64,000 nt of DNA from Salegentibacter tibetensis (GCF_020164485.1 NZ_JAIQZA010000005.1:107156-171155); one strand, 5' to 3'; shown: positions 54,710 to 63,737, numbered from the stretch's first letter. Numbers and translations are program-made. Notes: generated by a model not told the origin, from the letters alone.

Positions 54710-54732
54710 AATAAAAACGTTTAAAAATTTTA

Positions 54733-55031
54733 GCGTCATCCTGAGACCCGTGATAAAAAATTTTATCTAGCGTAGGAAAATGACGTTTCGAGCATAGCGA
54801 GTTTTAAACCCGTGTGTGAGTGTAGCAAATCAGCAGCGTTAATAATTTTTGAAAGCTTGTCCTGAGTGGAGTTGAAGGGGCCTGGAAAAAATTTAGCTGC
54901 TGATTTGCGGTTTTTTCTGCCTCCGACGACCAAAAGGGAGAGGAAGGCAGTTGCCAAAAAAACACCTCCACATAGGGCGCCCTTTTTTGTTTCGTTTTAA
55001 TTGTATCCGACGAACGGAGTGAGAGGAATAC
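54733..55031. repeat. Cluster of palindromic repeats between birA and the SRPBCC gene
   Basis: Several inverted repeats follow one another and no gene is credible. CGTCATCCTGAG is mirrored by ATGACG (about 54734-54785). A perfect 13-bp pair, GCAAATCAGCAGC (54825-54837) with GCTGCTGATTTGC (54896-54908), encloses a CTTGTCCTGAG-type repeat and is followed by T6. Next come CTGCCT/AAGGCAG (about 54918-54951), the palindrome AGGGCGCCCT (54974-54983), and GTATCC/GAATAC (55003-55031) around CGACGAACGGAGTGAG. From 55032 to 55193 I see nothing. Confidence 0.55.
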
Positions 55032-55193
55032 ACACAAAAAATGAAAAAGGAAACTTCCAAACCAGGTAAATTTCTTTTTGAATTATTGAAATATAAAAAA
55101 CAAATCTAAATATCAGGATTTTAGAAATACGTCAATGGTAATTTATTTCAGGATCTAACTTTTATCAAAGATTTTCAAACAGCCTTTCAGTTA

Positions 55194-55586
55194 TTAAAGC
55201 TTTCCAATATTTTCAGCTAAAGTATTGATGAACTTTGTTAATGGACCTTTAACCATCATTGCCATCATAGCGTTGAATTCGCCGTTGAATTCCATTTGCA
55301 CCTCGCTCTGATTTTCATTTAAAGCTGAAATATGGGCTTTTAAAGTAAAATCAAACTTATCTGAAGTAGATCCCAAAACTACAAGTTCCGGTTCTATGGT
55401 TTCCTGAATTTGTAATTTTATTACGGGCATTCCTTTAAGGCCAAAAACAAAGGTTTTCTCATCCCTAACTTCAAATACTTCTTTGCTCTCGGGCATTAAT
55501 TGTTCATAATTTTCAACTTTGGTTAAAAAATCGAACATTTCCTGCTGACTTTTATCAGCGGTAACTTTTGGGCTTTCTAAATTCAT
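55194..55586 (-). CDS. SRPBCC-superfamily (START/Bet v 1-like) protein
   Basis: 130 aa. The helix-grip fold is suggested by ADKSQQEMFDFLTKVENYEQL, then strands FVFGLKGMPVIKLQIQETIEP and VQMEFNGEFNAMM, and a C-terminal helix KFINTLAENIGKL. Members bind small hydrophobic ligands; the ligand is unknown. It starts 3 bases after pyrE, forming a pyrE operon. Confidence 0.82.
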   Translation of the reverse strand: MNLESPKVTADKSQQEMFDFLTKVENYEQLMPESKEVFEVRDEKTFVFGLKGMPVIKLQIQETIEPELVVLGSTSDKFDFTLKAHISALNENQSEVQMEFNGEFNAMMAMMVKGPLTKFINTLAENIGKL

Positions 55587-55589
55587 TTT

Positions 55590-56231
55590 TTATTTTTTCC
55601 AGTTTGCCGGATCCTGACGCCATTCTCTTAAAATTTTGGCTTCGCTGGCATTAATGTAATTAGTGCGTTGCGCGGTTTCCAGAAGAAAATCATAATCGCT
55701 TAAAGTGTGTAATTCAATACCCGCTTGCTTAAAGTTTTCATCTGCAGTGCTAAAGCCATAAGTAAAGATGGCCAGCATTCCTTTTACATTTGCTTTGGCT
55801 TCTTTTAGTGCTTTAACCGCGTTTAAACTACTGTTACCGGTACTAATTAAGTCTTCGATTACCACTACCGTTTGCCCTTCAGATAAATTACCTTCAATCT
55901 GGTTTTTCCGACCGTGACTTTTTGCTTCGGGACGTACATAGATAAATGGAAGGCTAAGAATCTCGGCTACCAGCATACCAATACCAATGGCACCTGTAGC
56001 CACCGCTGCTATAACATCGGGCTTGCCATATAGCTCTTCAATTTGGCGTGCAAACTGTTCCCTTAGGTGATTTCTAATTGGTGGATAAGAGAGTACTATT
56101 CGGTTGTCGCAATAGATTGGCGACTTCCAACCGCTGGCCCAGGTAAAAGGTTCTTGTGCATTTAATTTTATTGCCTTAATTTGCAATAATAGTTCAGCAG
56201 TAGTTCTGGCTGTTTCTTTATTTAAAATCAT
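55590..56231 (-). CDS. pyrE: Orotate phosphoribosyltransferase
   Basis: 213 aa. It forms OMP from orotate and PRPP in pyrimidine synthesis. The PRPP motif is VVVIEDLISTGNSSLNAV, and the flexible catalytic loop with YVRPEAKSHGRKNQIEG is present. SGWKSPIYCDNR is the orotate side. It is the first gene of the pair with the SRPBCC gene, and divergent from the Nudix gene with only 7 bases between start codons. Confidence 0.96.
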   Translation of the reverse strand: MILNKETARTTAELLLQIKAIKLNAQEPFTWASGWKSPIYCDNRIVLSYPPIRNHLREQFARQIEELYGKPDVIAAVATGAIGIGMLVAEILSLPFIYVRPEAKSHGRKNQIEGNLSEGQTVVVIEDLISTGNSSLNAVKALKEAKANVKGMLAIFTYGFSTADENFKQAGIELHTLSDYDFLLETAQRTNYINASEAKILREWRQDPANWKK

Positions 56232-56238
56232 ACTGCAA

Positions 56239-56862
56239 ATGTATAAAGTTTTTGTAAATGATGTTCCCTTAATTCTCTCTACAAAGAAAGATTTTGGTGA
56301 AAATTATGTGTCACTTCCAATAAAGAAAGTGAGAATTAAGCGAATAATCAAAAAAATTAGCAATGGAGAAATGCTTCATGTGAACCTTTATCACGAGAAA
56401 GAAGAGAAACTGCTAAAGCATCTGTTTAAGAAATTACGTGTGGTTACTGCTGCCGGCGGAATGGTACTAAACGATAAAGATGAAATTCTATTTATTTACC
56501 GAAAAAAACGCTGGGATCTTCCTAAAGGAAAAACCGAAAAAAATGAATCTATTGAAGCTTCAGCAATTAGGGAAGTAGAGGAGGAAACCGGTGTAGAAGG
56601 TCTTAAGGTCACAAAATTCTTGCAGAAAACTTATCATATTTTTAAACGAAAAGGTCGCTTCAGACTTAAAGTTACCCACTGGTACGAGATGCGAACCTCT
56701 TACGATGGGGAATTGCGTCCCGAAACCAAAGAAGGAATCGAAAAAGTTAAATGGAAGGATCTTAAGAAAAGCCAAAAGGCCCTTCAAAAATCTTATGCAA
56801 ATATTAAACTTCTTTTTTCTGAGAAATATTTAGCGCGGCATTCTAAAGATAGGGTAGCGTAG
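56239..56862 (+). CDS. Nudix hydrolase
   Basis: 207 aa. The Nudix box is GKTEKNESIEASAIREVEEE followed by TGV (G-x5-E-x7-REVxEExGV), within about residues 97-120. An N-terminal 65-residue extension (KKVRIKRIIKKISNGEML) precedes it. Substrates are nucleoside diphosphate derivatives, not predictable here. The start is 7 bases from the pyrE start on the other strand, so the promoters must overlap. Its 3' end overlaps the M14 gene by 33 bases. Confidence 0.9.
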   Translation: MYKVFVNDVPLILSTKKDFGENYVSLPIKKVRIKRIIKKISNGEMLHVNLYHEKEEKLLKHLFKKLRVVTAAGGMVLNDKDEILFIYRKKRWDLPKGKTEKNESIEASAIREVEEETGVEGLKVTKFLQKTYHIFKRKGRFRLKVTHWYEMRTSYDGELRPETKEGIEKVKWKDLKKSQKALQKSYANIKLLFSEKYLARHSKDRVA

Positions 56863-58581
56863 ATGTGCTTCTTCATAATGCTTAGATTCTTTGTGCAACC
56901 AGTCTAATTGATCGTACCAGCTATTTGAAAATTCAGCATCGCTGCGTTTCTTTTCTTCAAAACGTTCTTTTAATTCCTGATTCTCGTCAAGCATTTCTTT
57001 TGCGATATCTTCAAAAACGTATGGTGAAAAACCTTCTTTTTGCTGAAGAACAGTATCAAAGAAATTCCAGTTAAAGAAAGAATCAGGCGCTTCAGGCTCT
57101 AAAGTTTCAATCAAATATCTCGCTCCATCCTGAAAGGTTTTTACCACAAAATCTCCTTTTCTAAACCTTACCGAATCCATAGATTTAGAAACTTTGGTTT
57201 CACTATGCATATAATGGCCTTCGTAGGCTTTGTCCCGGGTTTTAAAATCTTCTATTTTATAAGTTTCAACATATAAAGTAGTATCGCGCTGCAGAGGTTC
57301 TAATTTTATTTTGTTCAGCTTCAAAAGGTCGGTGAGTTGCCACCATCCTTGAGGAACAATGTAAGCTCGTGGAATTTCAATAGTGTCTTCTGCTACAAAA
57401 TTGTTGTAGTATTCTATTTCTTTGGTAAAAGGTTTATTGCGGTCATATTTTAAACGTTCGCCTCCCGTAAGCTCACTTGCAATCTTTTCTCCTTCATAAC
57501 CTTTAAAATCTCTTTTGCTGGGGGTTTCCATATCGGGTTTAAAATTAATGGGGTACCAGCGTTCTGTCATGTATTTTCTTGACGCCCGGTTACGAATATC
57601 TTTCATTCGCTCCCTGTCATTTTCAGCAATACCTATCATACTTCGCATCAATTCATAAGTTCCCTTTACCCGTTCTGCATAGGGTTTTAGCATATGAGTT
57701 TCTACCATCATTCCAATAGTGTTCCACAGCGTTGCATAACCTGTAGAATAACGCGGATGATCATTAAACTGCGAAAATCCTTCTTCGGGAACTTCATTAA
57801 AAACATTTACATAAGGCGTGATATCCCAGTCTTTTTTCGCTAGCGAATCCTCAAGGGCAGGCATAATTTGTTCATTTACATAAGAGCCCAGTTCCCCACC
57901 AAGTTTATTATGTTGAGTAAAAAGATGAGTAAGTGTATATTGATAATCTGCTCCGTTACTTACGTGATTATCTATAAATATATCGGGTCTTACATGATGA
58001 AATATTTCGTAAAAACTTTGGGTGTTTCGGGTGTCGGCTTTTATAAAATCCCGGTTTAAGTCGTAATTTCGTGCATTTCCTCTAAATCCATACTCGGCAG
58101 GACCGTTTTGATTGGTTCGACTACTGGAATTTCGGTTTAAGGCACCTCCAATATTATAAATAGGAATTGTTGCTAAAACCGTATTTGTTGGGACATTAAT
58201 AGAATCTCCCGCTAGATCTCTAAAAAGCATCATCGTTGCATCTATCCCATCGCTTTCCCCTGGATGTATTCCATTATTTATAAGAATAATACTATTTTTT
58301 TCTCTTAAGTCTTCAAAATCAAAATTTTCATTAGGACTATAAACGGCAAGATGAAGCGGCTTACCGCTGTCTGTTTTTCCAAATTCCTGCAATTTTATTT
58401 TGGCAGAACTTTTTGCTAGTTGTGTGTAAAAATCAATGATTTCGTCATAGGAACCGGTTTCCTTTCCATTGCTTTTCTCAAAACGGGTTTTGAAATCGTA
58501 ATTAGTAATAAGTTGATATTTTTCTAAATCGCAGGAAATCAGCGAGAGTAGCCCCAAACTCAAAACGAGAATTTTTTTCAT
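56830..58581 (-). CDS. M14-family zinc carboxypeptidase-like lipoprotein
   Basis: 583 aa from ATG 58581 (MKKILVLSLGLLSLISC), giving a lipobox with Cys17; an upstream ATG adds 18 residues before it. Zinc-site elements are NNGIHPGESDG (HxxE) and later the His of DIFIDNHVSNGADY. YDLNRDFIKADT matches the substrate-binding NRD. The last 250 residues form an extra domain without a clear name. It should act on periplasmic peptides or cell-wall fragments; specificity unknown. Confidence 0.9.
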   Translation of the reverse strand: MKKILVLSLGLLSLISCDLEKYQLITNYDFKTRFEKSNGKETGSYDEIIDFYTQLAKSSAKIKLQEFGKTDSGKPLHLAVYSPNENFDFEDLREKNSIILINNGIHPGESDGIDATMMLFRDLAGDSINVPTNTVLATIPIYNIGGALNRNSSSRTNQNGPAEYGFRGNARNYDLNRDFIKADTRNTQSFYEIFHHVRPDIFIDNHVSNGADYQYTLTHLFTQHNKLGGELGSYVNEQIMPALEDSLAKKDWDITPYVNVFNEVPEEGFSQFNDHPRYSTGYATLWNTIGMMVETHMLKPYAERVKGTYELMRSMIGIAENDRERMKDIRNRASRKYMTERWYPINFKPDMETPSKRDFKGYEGEKIASELTGGERLKYDRNKPFTKEIEYYNNFVAEDTIEIPRAYIVPQGWWQLTDLLKLNKIKLEPLQRDTTLYVETYKIEDFKTRDKAYEGHYMHSETKVSKSMDSVRFRKGDFVVKTFQDGARYLIETLEPEAPDSFFNWNFFDTVLQQKEGFSPYVFEDIAKEMLDENQELKERFEEKKRSDAEFSNSWYDQLDWLHKESKHYEEAHLRYPIFRMPR

Positions 58582-58738
58582 AGTATCCTTAGCAATTGAA
58601 AGCATAAACTTAACTAAAACCCGCATAGCCACCAAAAAACTAAGGCTAATTGATACATGTTAAAGTAAACCTAATCTGCTATAAAAACTTTTTAGTCGAA
58701 TTTTTAAGGGCTAATTTTAGGCTAAAATTTTGAAGAAA

Positions 58739-60025
58739 ATGAAAAAGTTTTCAGTGATTTATTGCCTGGCGGTGTTGTTAGCCTTCCCTATTATAGCTGA
58801 AGCCCAGGTCAATGAAGATTTAACCGAAGAAAAAAAAGAGAAGCTTTCAAAGCGCCCTGCAGATATTGTGCAAACTGAAATTGGTGAACTAAGATTAGTG
58901 CCGCCTTTTTCTTCAGAATCTGTTACAAAGGAAAGTAAAGTTATTGGTTGGGGAGATAATAAGCCTAATGCCCCCGCCGGATTTAAAGTTACCAAATTTG
59001 CAGAAAATTTAAATCATCCGCGCCGAACTTATATTGCGCCTAATGACGATATTTTTGTGGTAGAATCTAATACCGAAAACAGTGCAGACAGGATTACTTT
59101 AATTCGTGATATTGATCAGGATGGAACTCCGGATTATCAGGAAGTCTTTTTAGATAATTTAAATCAGCCATACGGAATGTTGATTTTAAATGATTATTTC
59201 TATGTAGCTAATACGGACGGACTTTACCGTTATCCTTATACTGAAGGGGATACTGAAATTAAAGATGAAGGAGAGAAAATTCTTAATTTACCCGCAGGCG
59301 GTTATAACAATCACTGGACGCGTAACTTAATAGCCAACAAAGAGGGAAGTAAAATTTATGTTTCTGTTGGTTCAGCAAGTAATGTTGGTGAATATGGAAT
59401 GGAAAAAGAAAAAAGGCGTGCGGCAATTCTTGAAATTAATCCCGACGGAACCGGTGAAAAAATCTATGCTTCCGGCTTGAGAAATCCTGTTGGTATGGAC
59501 TGGAACCCTGTAACCGGGGAACTTTGGACTGCCGTAAACGAACGTGATAAAATTGGAAATAATTTAGTGCCAGATTACATTACCAGTGTTCAGGAAGATG
59601 GCTGGTACGGTTGGCCTTATTCCTATTACGGGCAAATTCAGGATCCGCGTTGGGCAGAAGACCCGCATAAAGATTTAGTCGAAAAAGCTATTGTACCAGA
59701 TGTACCCGTTGGCCCGCATACTGCTTCTTTGGGACTGGCTTTTTACACGAAGGATAAATTCCCCGACAAATATAAAAATGGTGCTTTTGTAGGGCAACAC
59801 GGTTCATGGAACAGGGCAGTTTTTTCAGGCTATAAAATTCTATTTGTACCTTTTGATGAAAACGGAAAACCCGGGCAACCCGAGGACTTTCTTACCGGAT
59901 TTATTGCAAATGAAGCCGAAAGTAAGGTATATGGCCGTCCTGTAGGAGTTAGCATTACCCCAGATGGTGCTCTATTGGTAAGCGATGACGACGCAAATGT
60001 AATCTGGAAAGTTTCAGCCGAATAA
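58739..60025 (+). CDS. PQQ-dependent sugar dehydrogenase family protein (sorbosone/glucose dehydrogenase-like)
   Basis: 428 aa from ATG 58739, with a signal peptide ending IIAEAQ, so periplasmic. The six-bladed beta-propeller of the soluble glucose/sorbosone dehydrogenase family is suggested by FAENLNHPRRTYIAPNDDIF, YASGLRNPVGMDWNPVTGEL and WYGWPYSYYG. The late AFVGQHGSWNRAVFSGYKI and GRPVGVSITPDGALLVSDD also fit. The family normally oxidises aldoses with PQQ and Ca. No PQQ biosynthesis gene is in the window. The TonB receptor gene follows 12 bases later. Confidence 0.9.
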   Translation: MKKFSVIYCLAVLLAFPIIAEAQVNEDLTEEKKEKLSKRPADIVQTEIGELRLVPPFSSESVTKESKVIGWGDNKPNAPAGFKVTKFAENLNHPRRTYIAPNDDIFVVESNTENSADRITLIRDIDQDGTPDYQEVFLDNLNQPYGMLILNDYFYVANTDGLYRYPYTEGDTEIKDEGEKILNLPAGGYNNHWTRNLIANKEGSKIYVSVGSASNVGEYGMEKEKRRAAILEINPDGTGEKIYASGLRNPVGMDWNPVTGELWTAVNERDKIGNNLVPDYITSVQEDGWYGWPYSYYGQIQDPRWAEDPHKDLVEKAIVPDVPVGPHTASLGLAFYTKDKFPDKYKNGAFVGQHGSWNRAVFSGYKILFVPFDENGKPGQPEDFLTGFIANEAESKVYGRPVGVSITPDGALLVSDDDANVIWKVSAE

Positions 60026-60037
60026 AAATATAAAATA

Positions 60038-62326
60038 TTGGAAAAAAAATTACTGGCACTTTTGTGCCTACTCTACGTTGGAAACCTGTTTTCTCAGGAA
60101 AATCAATTTAAAATACTTAATGCAAAAACTACTAAAGCGGTTGAAGGAGCCAGCATCTCGGGTGCATCTGGCTTTGTTACCATTTCAAATTCAAATGGGG
60201 TCTTTAGCATAGATTCAGAAAATTTGCCTGGAGATTATAAAATTTCTGCACTGGGGTTTGAAGTCTTAGAAATTAACCTGAAAACTTCAGTCTCACTTCA
60301 GGAGATTTACTTGAGCCCTACTTCAGAAAACCTTTCAGAAGTATTAGTTCGCAGTACGATGATTCCTAAAACACTTAGAAAAGTGCCGGCGGCAGTGAAT
60401 CTGATCACTGAAACCGATTTCAACAGAACCGATGCAACCAATGTCCTGGAAACCTTTAATAATGTTCCCGGCATGTATGTTAATCAGGGTGCTTTAAATA
60501 CCAATAAGATCAATATTCGGGGTATTGGCGCTCGCTCGCAATACAGCACCAATAGAATTCAAGCCTATTTTGACGGAATTCCTTTGACCACCGCAGAAGG
60601 GGAACTCACTTTAGACGATTTTGATCAGGAAAGTTTAGATAGAATAGAAGTAATTAAAGGTCCAACATCCAGTATCTACGGTGCGGGGCTGGGTGGTTCC
60701 ATAAATTTATATTCAAAAGAACCTGGAAAAGAAGAAGCTCGTCTGGGCGTAAAAACACAATATGGAAGTTTTAATACGCAAAAACAGGTTTATCAGGCAT
60801 CAAATACCACTGCTAATTCTGCCTTATTTGCAACTTTCTCTAATTTAACCAGCGATGGCTACCGTGATAACGGAAACTATGACCGGAAATCGGCTTTAGT
60901 TAACGGAACATTGAAAACAAGTGAAAATGGAAGTCTTTCTTACCTGGCAAATTTTACCCGATTAAAGGCTTTTATACCGAGTTCCCTTAATGAAGATGAT
61001 TTCTTAAATAATCCCGAAACTGCCGCTTTTACCTGGGGTAGTGCTCAGGGTTACGAATCTTATGATCGTGGTTTGCTCGGGGGTTCTTATACACATTCGC
61101 TTTTTGATAATTTCAGCAATACTACCAGTATATTCTTGAGTTTTAGGGATGCCTACGAGCCCAGACCATTTAATATTTTAAAGGAAGAGCGTGTTTCTGC
61201 CGGAGTTCGTACAAAATTTAATCTAAATACGCAGATTTTCGAGTTACCTTCTGAAATTAGTTTTGGAGCCGAATACTATAATGAGTGGTATGAAACCGGC
61301 ACTTTTGAAAATTTATATCGGGATTTTCCCGATGAGGGCAGCGTGCTTGGTGACCGTTTAAGCAATAACGAACAGGACCGTAATTATGCCAACTTTTTTG
61401 CCCAGGTTAATCTTGAATTTTCTGAAAAATGGAATATGGAAGCTGGTTTTAACCTGAACACCACCAGTTACAGTTTAACCGATCTTTATACCCGGGATGA
61501 CGTAGACCAGACCGGGGATTATGGTTTTGATCCTGTTTTCTCACCCAGGATTGGAACGAGCTACGAAATTGGAACAGGAAAAAACATTTTCGCTTCAGTA
61601 AGCCACGGATTTTCAACACCGACAGTTGCTGAAACCTTAACTCCGGACGGACGAATAAACACTAATCTTGAGCCGGAAACCGGAATTAATTATGAAGCCG
61701 GATTTAAAGGTAACTGGCTTCAGAATAAATTATACACTGAAGTTTCTGTTTTTTCAATTCAAATTGAAGATTTATTGGTGGCGCAACGAGTGGGAGAAGA
61801 TCAATATGTTGGACTAAATGCGGGGAAAACCAGTCACAACGGGGTAGAATTCCTTACCAATTACCGTTTCTTAGTAGGACCCGGAATTTCTATTAAACCT
61901 TATGTAAACGGAGCTATAAACTTTTTTGAATTCAAGGAATTTGTAAATAATGATGAAGATTTCTCCGGTAACAAACTACCCGGAGTGCCCAAATACACGA
62001 TGAACCTGGGTGTGGATATTCAAAGCGAATCTGGTTTTGAATTCTACGGAAACTTTAGAAACGTAGGAGAAATTCCTTTGGATGATGCGAATTCGGGTTA
62101 TACTGATCAGTATAGTCTGCTGAATTTTAAAGCGGGTTATACTTTTAATGTATTTCAGGATCTAAACCTGAATTTATACGGCGGAGTAAACAATGCTCTC
62201 GATGAGCATTATGCAGCCAGCGTTCTAACCAATGCCGTTGGCTTTGGAGGCTCAGCTCCCCGCTCTTTCTACCCAGGAAACCCAAGAAATTATTATGGGG
62301 GCGTTCAGTTGAATTATATTTTTTAG
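60038..62326 (+). CDS. TonB-dependent outer-membrane receptor
   Basis: 762 aa from a TTG start (MEKKLLALLCLLYVGNLFSQ signal peptide); no ATG is available in a better place. A carboxypeptidase-regulatory-like domain (about 22-95) precedes the plug (about 115-225: RKVPAAVNLITETDFNRTDA; RIEVIKGPTSSIYGAGLGGS). The barrel then runs to the terminal NYYGGVQLNYIF. It resembles siderophore/vitamin-type (FecA/BtuB-like) receptors, not SusC. Direct coupling to the dehydrogenase gene suggests its ligand may be PQQ (inference). Confidence 0.93.
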   Translation: MEKKLLALLCLLYVGNLFSQENQFKILNAKTTKAVEGASISGASGFVTISNSNGVFSIDSENLPGDYKISALGFEVLEINLKTSVSLQEIYLSPTSENLSEVLVRSTMIPKTLRKVPAAVNLITETDFNRTDATNVLETFNNVPGMYVNQGALNTNKINIRGIGARSQYSTNRIQAYFDGIPLTTAEGELTLDDFDQESLDRIEVIKGPTSSIYGAGLGGSINLYSKEPGKEEARLGVKTQYGSFNTQKQVYQASNTTANSALFATFSNLTSDGYRDNGNYDRKSALVNGTLKTSENGSLSYLANFTRLKAFIPSSLNEDDFLNNPETAAFTWGSAQGYESYDRGLLGGSYTHSLFDNFSNTTSIFLSFRDAYEPRPFNILKEERVSAGVRTKFNLNTQIFELPSEISFGAEYYNEWYETGTFENLYRDFPDEGSVLGDRLSNNEQDRNYANFFAQVNLEFSEKWNMEAGFNLNTTSYSLTDLYTRDDVDQTGDYGFDPVFSPRIGTSYEIGTGKNIFASVSHGFSTPTVAETLTPDGRINTNLEPETGINYEAGFKGNWLQNKLYTEVSVFSIQIEDLLVAQRVGEDQYVGLNAGKTSHNGVEFLTNYRFLVGPGISIKPYVNGAINFFEFKEFVNNDEDFSGNKLPGVPKYTMNLGVDIQSESGFEFYGNFRNVGEIPLDDANSGYTDQYSLLNFKAGYTFNVFQDLNLNLYGGVNNALDEHYAASVLTNAVGFGGSAPRSFYPGNPRNYYGGVQLNYIF

Positions 62327-62341
62327 AATAATTTTTAAGTA

Positions 62342-62372
62342 GACCTCACAGGTTTCGCAAACCTGTAAGGTC
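62342..62372. repeat. Inverted repeat after the TonB receptor gene (possible terminator)
   Basis: GACCTCACAGGTTT, loop CGC, AAACCTGTAAGGTC: near-perfect 14-bp arms with one mismatch, followed by TTAC. It resembles a common Bacteroidota intergenic palindrome and may end the dehydrogenase-receptor transcript. Confidence 0.6.
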
Positions 62373-62394
62373 TTACTAATTCAAAATATTTTAT

Positions 62395-62650
62395 GTCATC
62401 GCAAGCGGAGAGCAACAAAGCGCAGCGATCTTTTGTTTTGAGTGAGTGCTTCAAGGAAATAGAACTAATGAAGAATAGATTGCCACGTCGGCTATTGCCT
62501 CCTCAATAACAGGGTTTTTTCGTCATCGCGAGCGAGGAACGAGCGCGGCGATCTTTTGATTGAAATAAGAATCTTAGGGAATCGACATATTCTAGTAATA
62601 AAAGCTCTCCTCCTTTCCAAGGAGGAGTACCCGAAGGAGGAGGTGGTTTG
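62395..62650. repeat. Direct GTCATCGC-type repeats and a GGAGGAG hairpin
   Basis: Two diverged direct copies lie at 62395-62435 and 62521-62558, sharing GTCATCGC, AGCG and GCGATCTTTTG. Downstream, CTCCTCC (62607-62613) pairs with GGAGGAG (62621-62627), followed by ACCCGAAGGAGGAGG. No gene seen between the receptor and the toxin remnant. Confidence 0.55.
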
Positions 62651-62687
62651 CCGAAATAATTATAATTAGGCAGAAGATTTTGCTCAT

Positions 62688-62983
62688 CTATTCTATATCC
62701 TTTTTTAACTTATCTGGATCCTGCCTGGTATCAAATATTGTAATAATTTCAATCTCATTGGATTGAATTCTAATAGAAGGTTGCTTGTTTAGTGATCACA
62801 CATTTATAAAGTCCGTTAAACTTTTCTGATTTCGGACAATTATGTGGTTGAGAAGATATTTGTTCAATTTTACCGGTTAATTTTCAATGAATTTATTCCG
62901 GTTTTCAGATCCCACTTTTCGATTAAATATTCAGATAAACGGATTAGTTTGGATTCAGCAAGCTCGGAAAGAAATACTTTCAT
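62688..62983 (-). pseudogene. RelE/ParE-family toxin, broken by several frameshifts
   Basis: The start is intact (MKVFLSELAESKLIRLSEYL then IEKWDLKT), but the frame stops at GINSLKINR. Related sequence continues in other frames: TGKIEQISSQPHNCPKSEKF and NGLYKCVITKQATFY, then IRIQSNEIEIITIFDTRQDP and DKLKKDIE to the stop at 62688. Three small deletions (near 62908, 62893 and 62791, positions approximate) would restore one protein of about 97 aa, the normal RelE/ParE length. The ATG overlaps the antitoxin stop (TGATG), the usual TA layout. Confidence 0.75.
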
Positions 62984-63201
62984 CAAGAAATTTTCTTTAG
63001 GAATGATTCATAGGAAACCCTTTTTCCTCGGTCCAGATCTTCAATTCCCTGCTTGATTTCTTTCTGTTCAATCTCGTTTAACTCATCCCAAAAATCCGAA
63101 CTTTCTTTTTGCACAAAATCAGCCACTTTTTGGATGAATTCTGAATTTTCATTCTCCAAAATAGTCTTGAGCAATTTAAGCTTGGTGGTCTGGATATCCA
63201 T
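62983..63201 (-). CDS. Antitoxin of a RelE/ParE-type toxin-antitoxin pair, 72 aa
   Basis: Intact frame with MDIQTTKLKLLKTILENENS, then KVADFVQKESSDFWDEL and KQGIEDLDRGKRVSYESFLK. The helical, acidic N-terminal part and the RGKRVSYESF end are typical of antitoxins paired with RelE/ParE toxins in Flavobacteriia. The toxin gene that overlaps its stop is a relic, so the antitoxin is now an orphan. It might still repress its own promoter or counter related toxins elsewhere (inference). Confidence 0.75.
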   Translation of the reverse strand: MDIQTTKLKLLKTILENENSEFIQKVADFVQKESSDFWDELNEIEQKEIKQGIEDLDRGKRVSYESFLKKIS

Positions 63202-63276
63202 GTTTATATAAGTCTTAAAACAAATTTACTAAAAATTCAATTCAGTAAATAATCTTTTTTATTGATTCACAGTGTC

Positions 63277-63735
63277 TTAATTCTTCCTTACCACATCAGG
63301 AACCATAAACTCATAGTCCCCGTTATTGCGAATCACATCACGAACCACGGTGGAGGAAATATGACTTTTCCCCGAAGATGTGATAAAAAATAAGGTGTCT
63401 ATACCGCTCATTTTGAAATTGGTTTGCCCAATGGCTTTTTCAAACTCCAGGTCCTGCGCATTTCGCAAACCGCGTAGAAGGAATTCGGCATTTTGTTCCT
63501 TGCAGAAATCTACAGTAAGTCCTTTATAAGTGTTGACTTTTATTTTAGGCTCATCTTTAAAAGTCTCTCTTAAGAAATGAAGTCGTTTTTCCAGCGAGAA
63601 CATATATTTTTTATCGGAATTCGTCCCAATCGCCAGAATAATTTCATCAAAAAGTGGAAGCGCCCTTTCAATGATATCGGTGTGGCCTAAGGTAATGGGA
63701 TCAAAAGACCCCGGAAATACTGCTTTTTTCATCAT
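63277..63735 (-). CDS. coaD: Phosphopantetheine adenylyltransferase
   Basis: 152 aa. It converts 4'-phosphopantetheine and ATP to dephospho-CoA. The nucleotidyltransferase motif PGSFDPITLGHTDII (TxGH) and the C-terminal ISSTVVRDVI are diagnostic, with LLRGLRNAQDLEFE in the middle. The first three residues MMKK leave a choice of two adjacent ATGs. Palindromic units lie directly upstream, in its leader. Confidence 0.97.
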   Translation of the reverse strand: MMKKAVFPGSFDPITLGHTDIIERALPLFDEIILAIGTNSDKKYMFSLEKRLHFLRETFKDEPKIKVNTYKGLTVDFCKEQNAEFLLRGLRNAQDLEFEKAIGQTNFKMSGIDTLFFITSSGKSHISSTVVRDVIRNNGDYEFMVPDVVRKN

Positions 63736-63737
63736 AA

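Noticed and set aside
54763..55037. Minus-strand open frames of 64 and 77 aa
   Set aside because: They consist wholly of palindromic repeats and T-rich tracts, with no recognisable domain.
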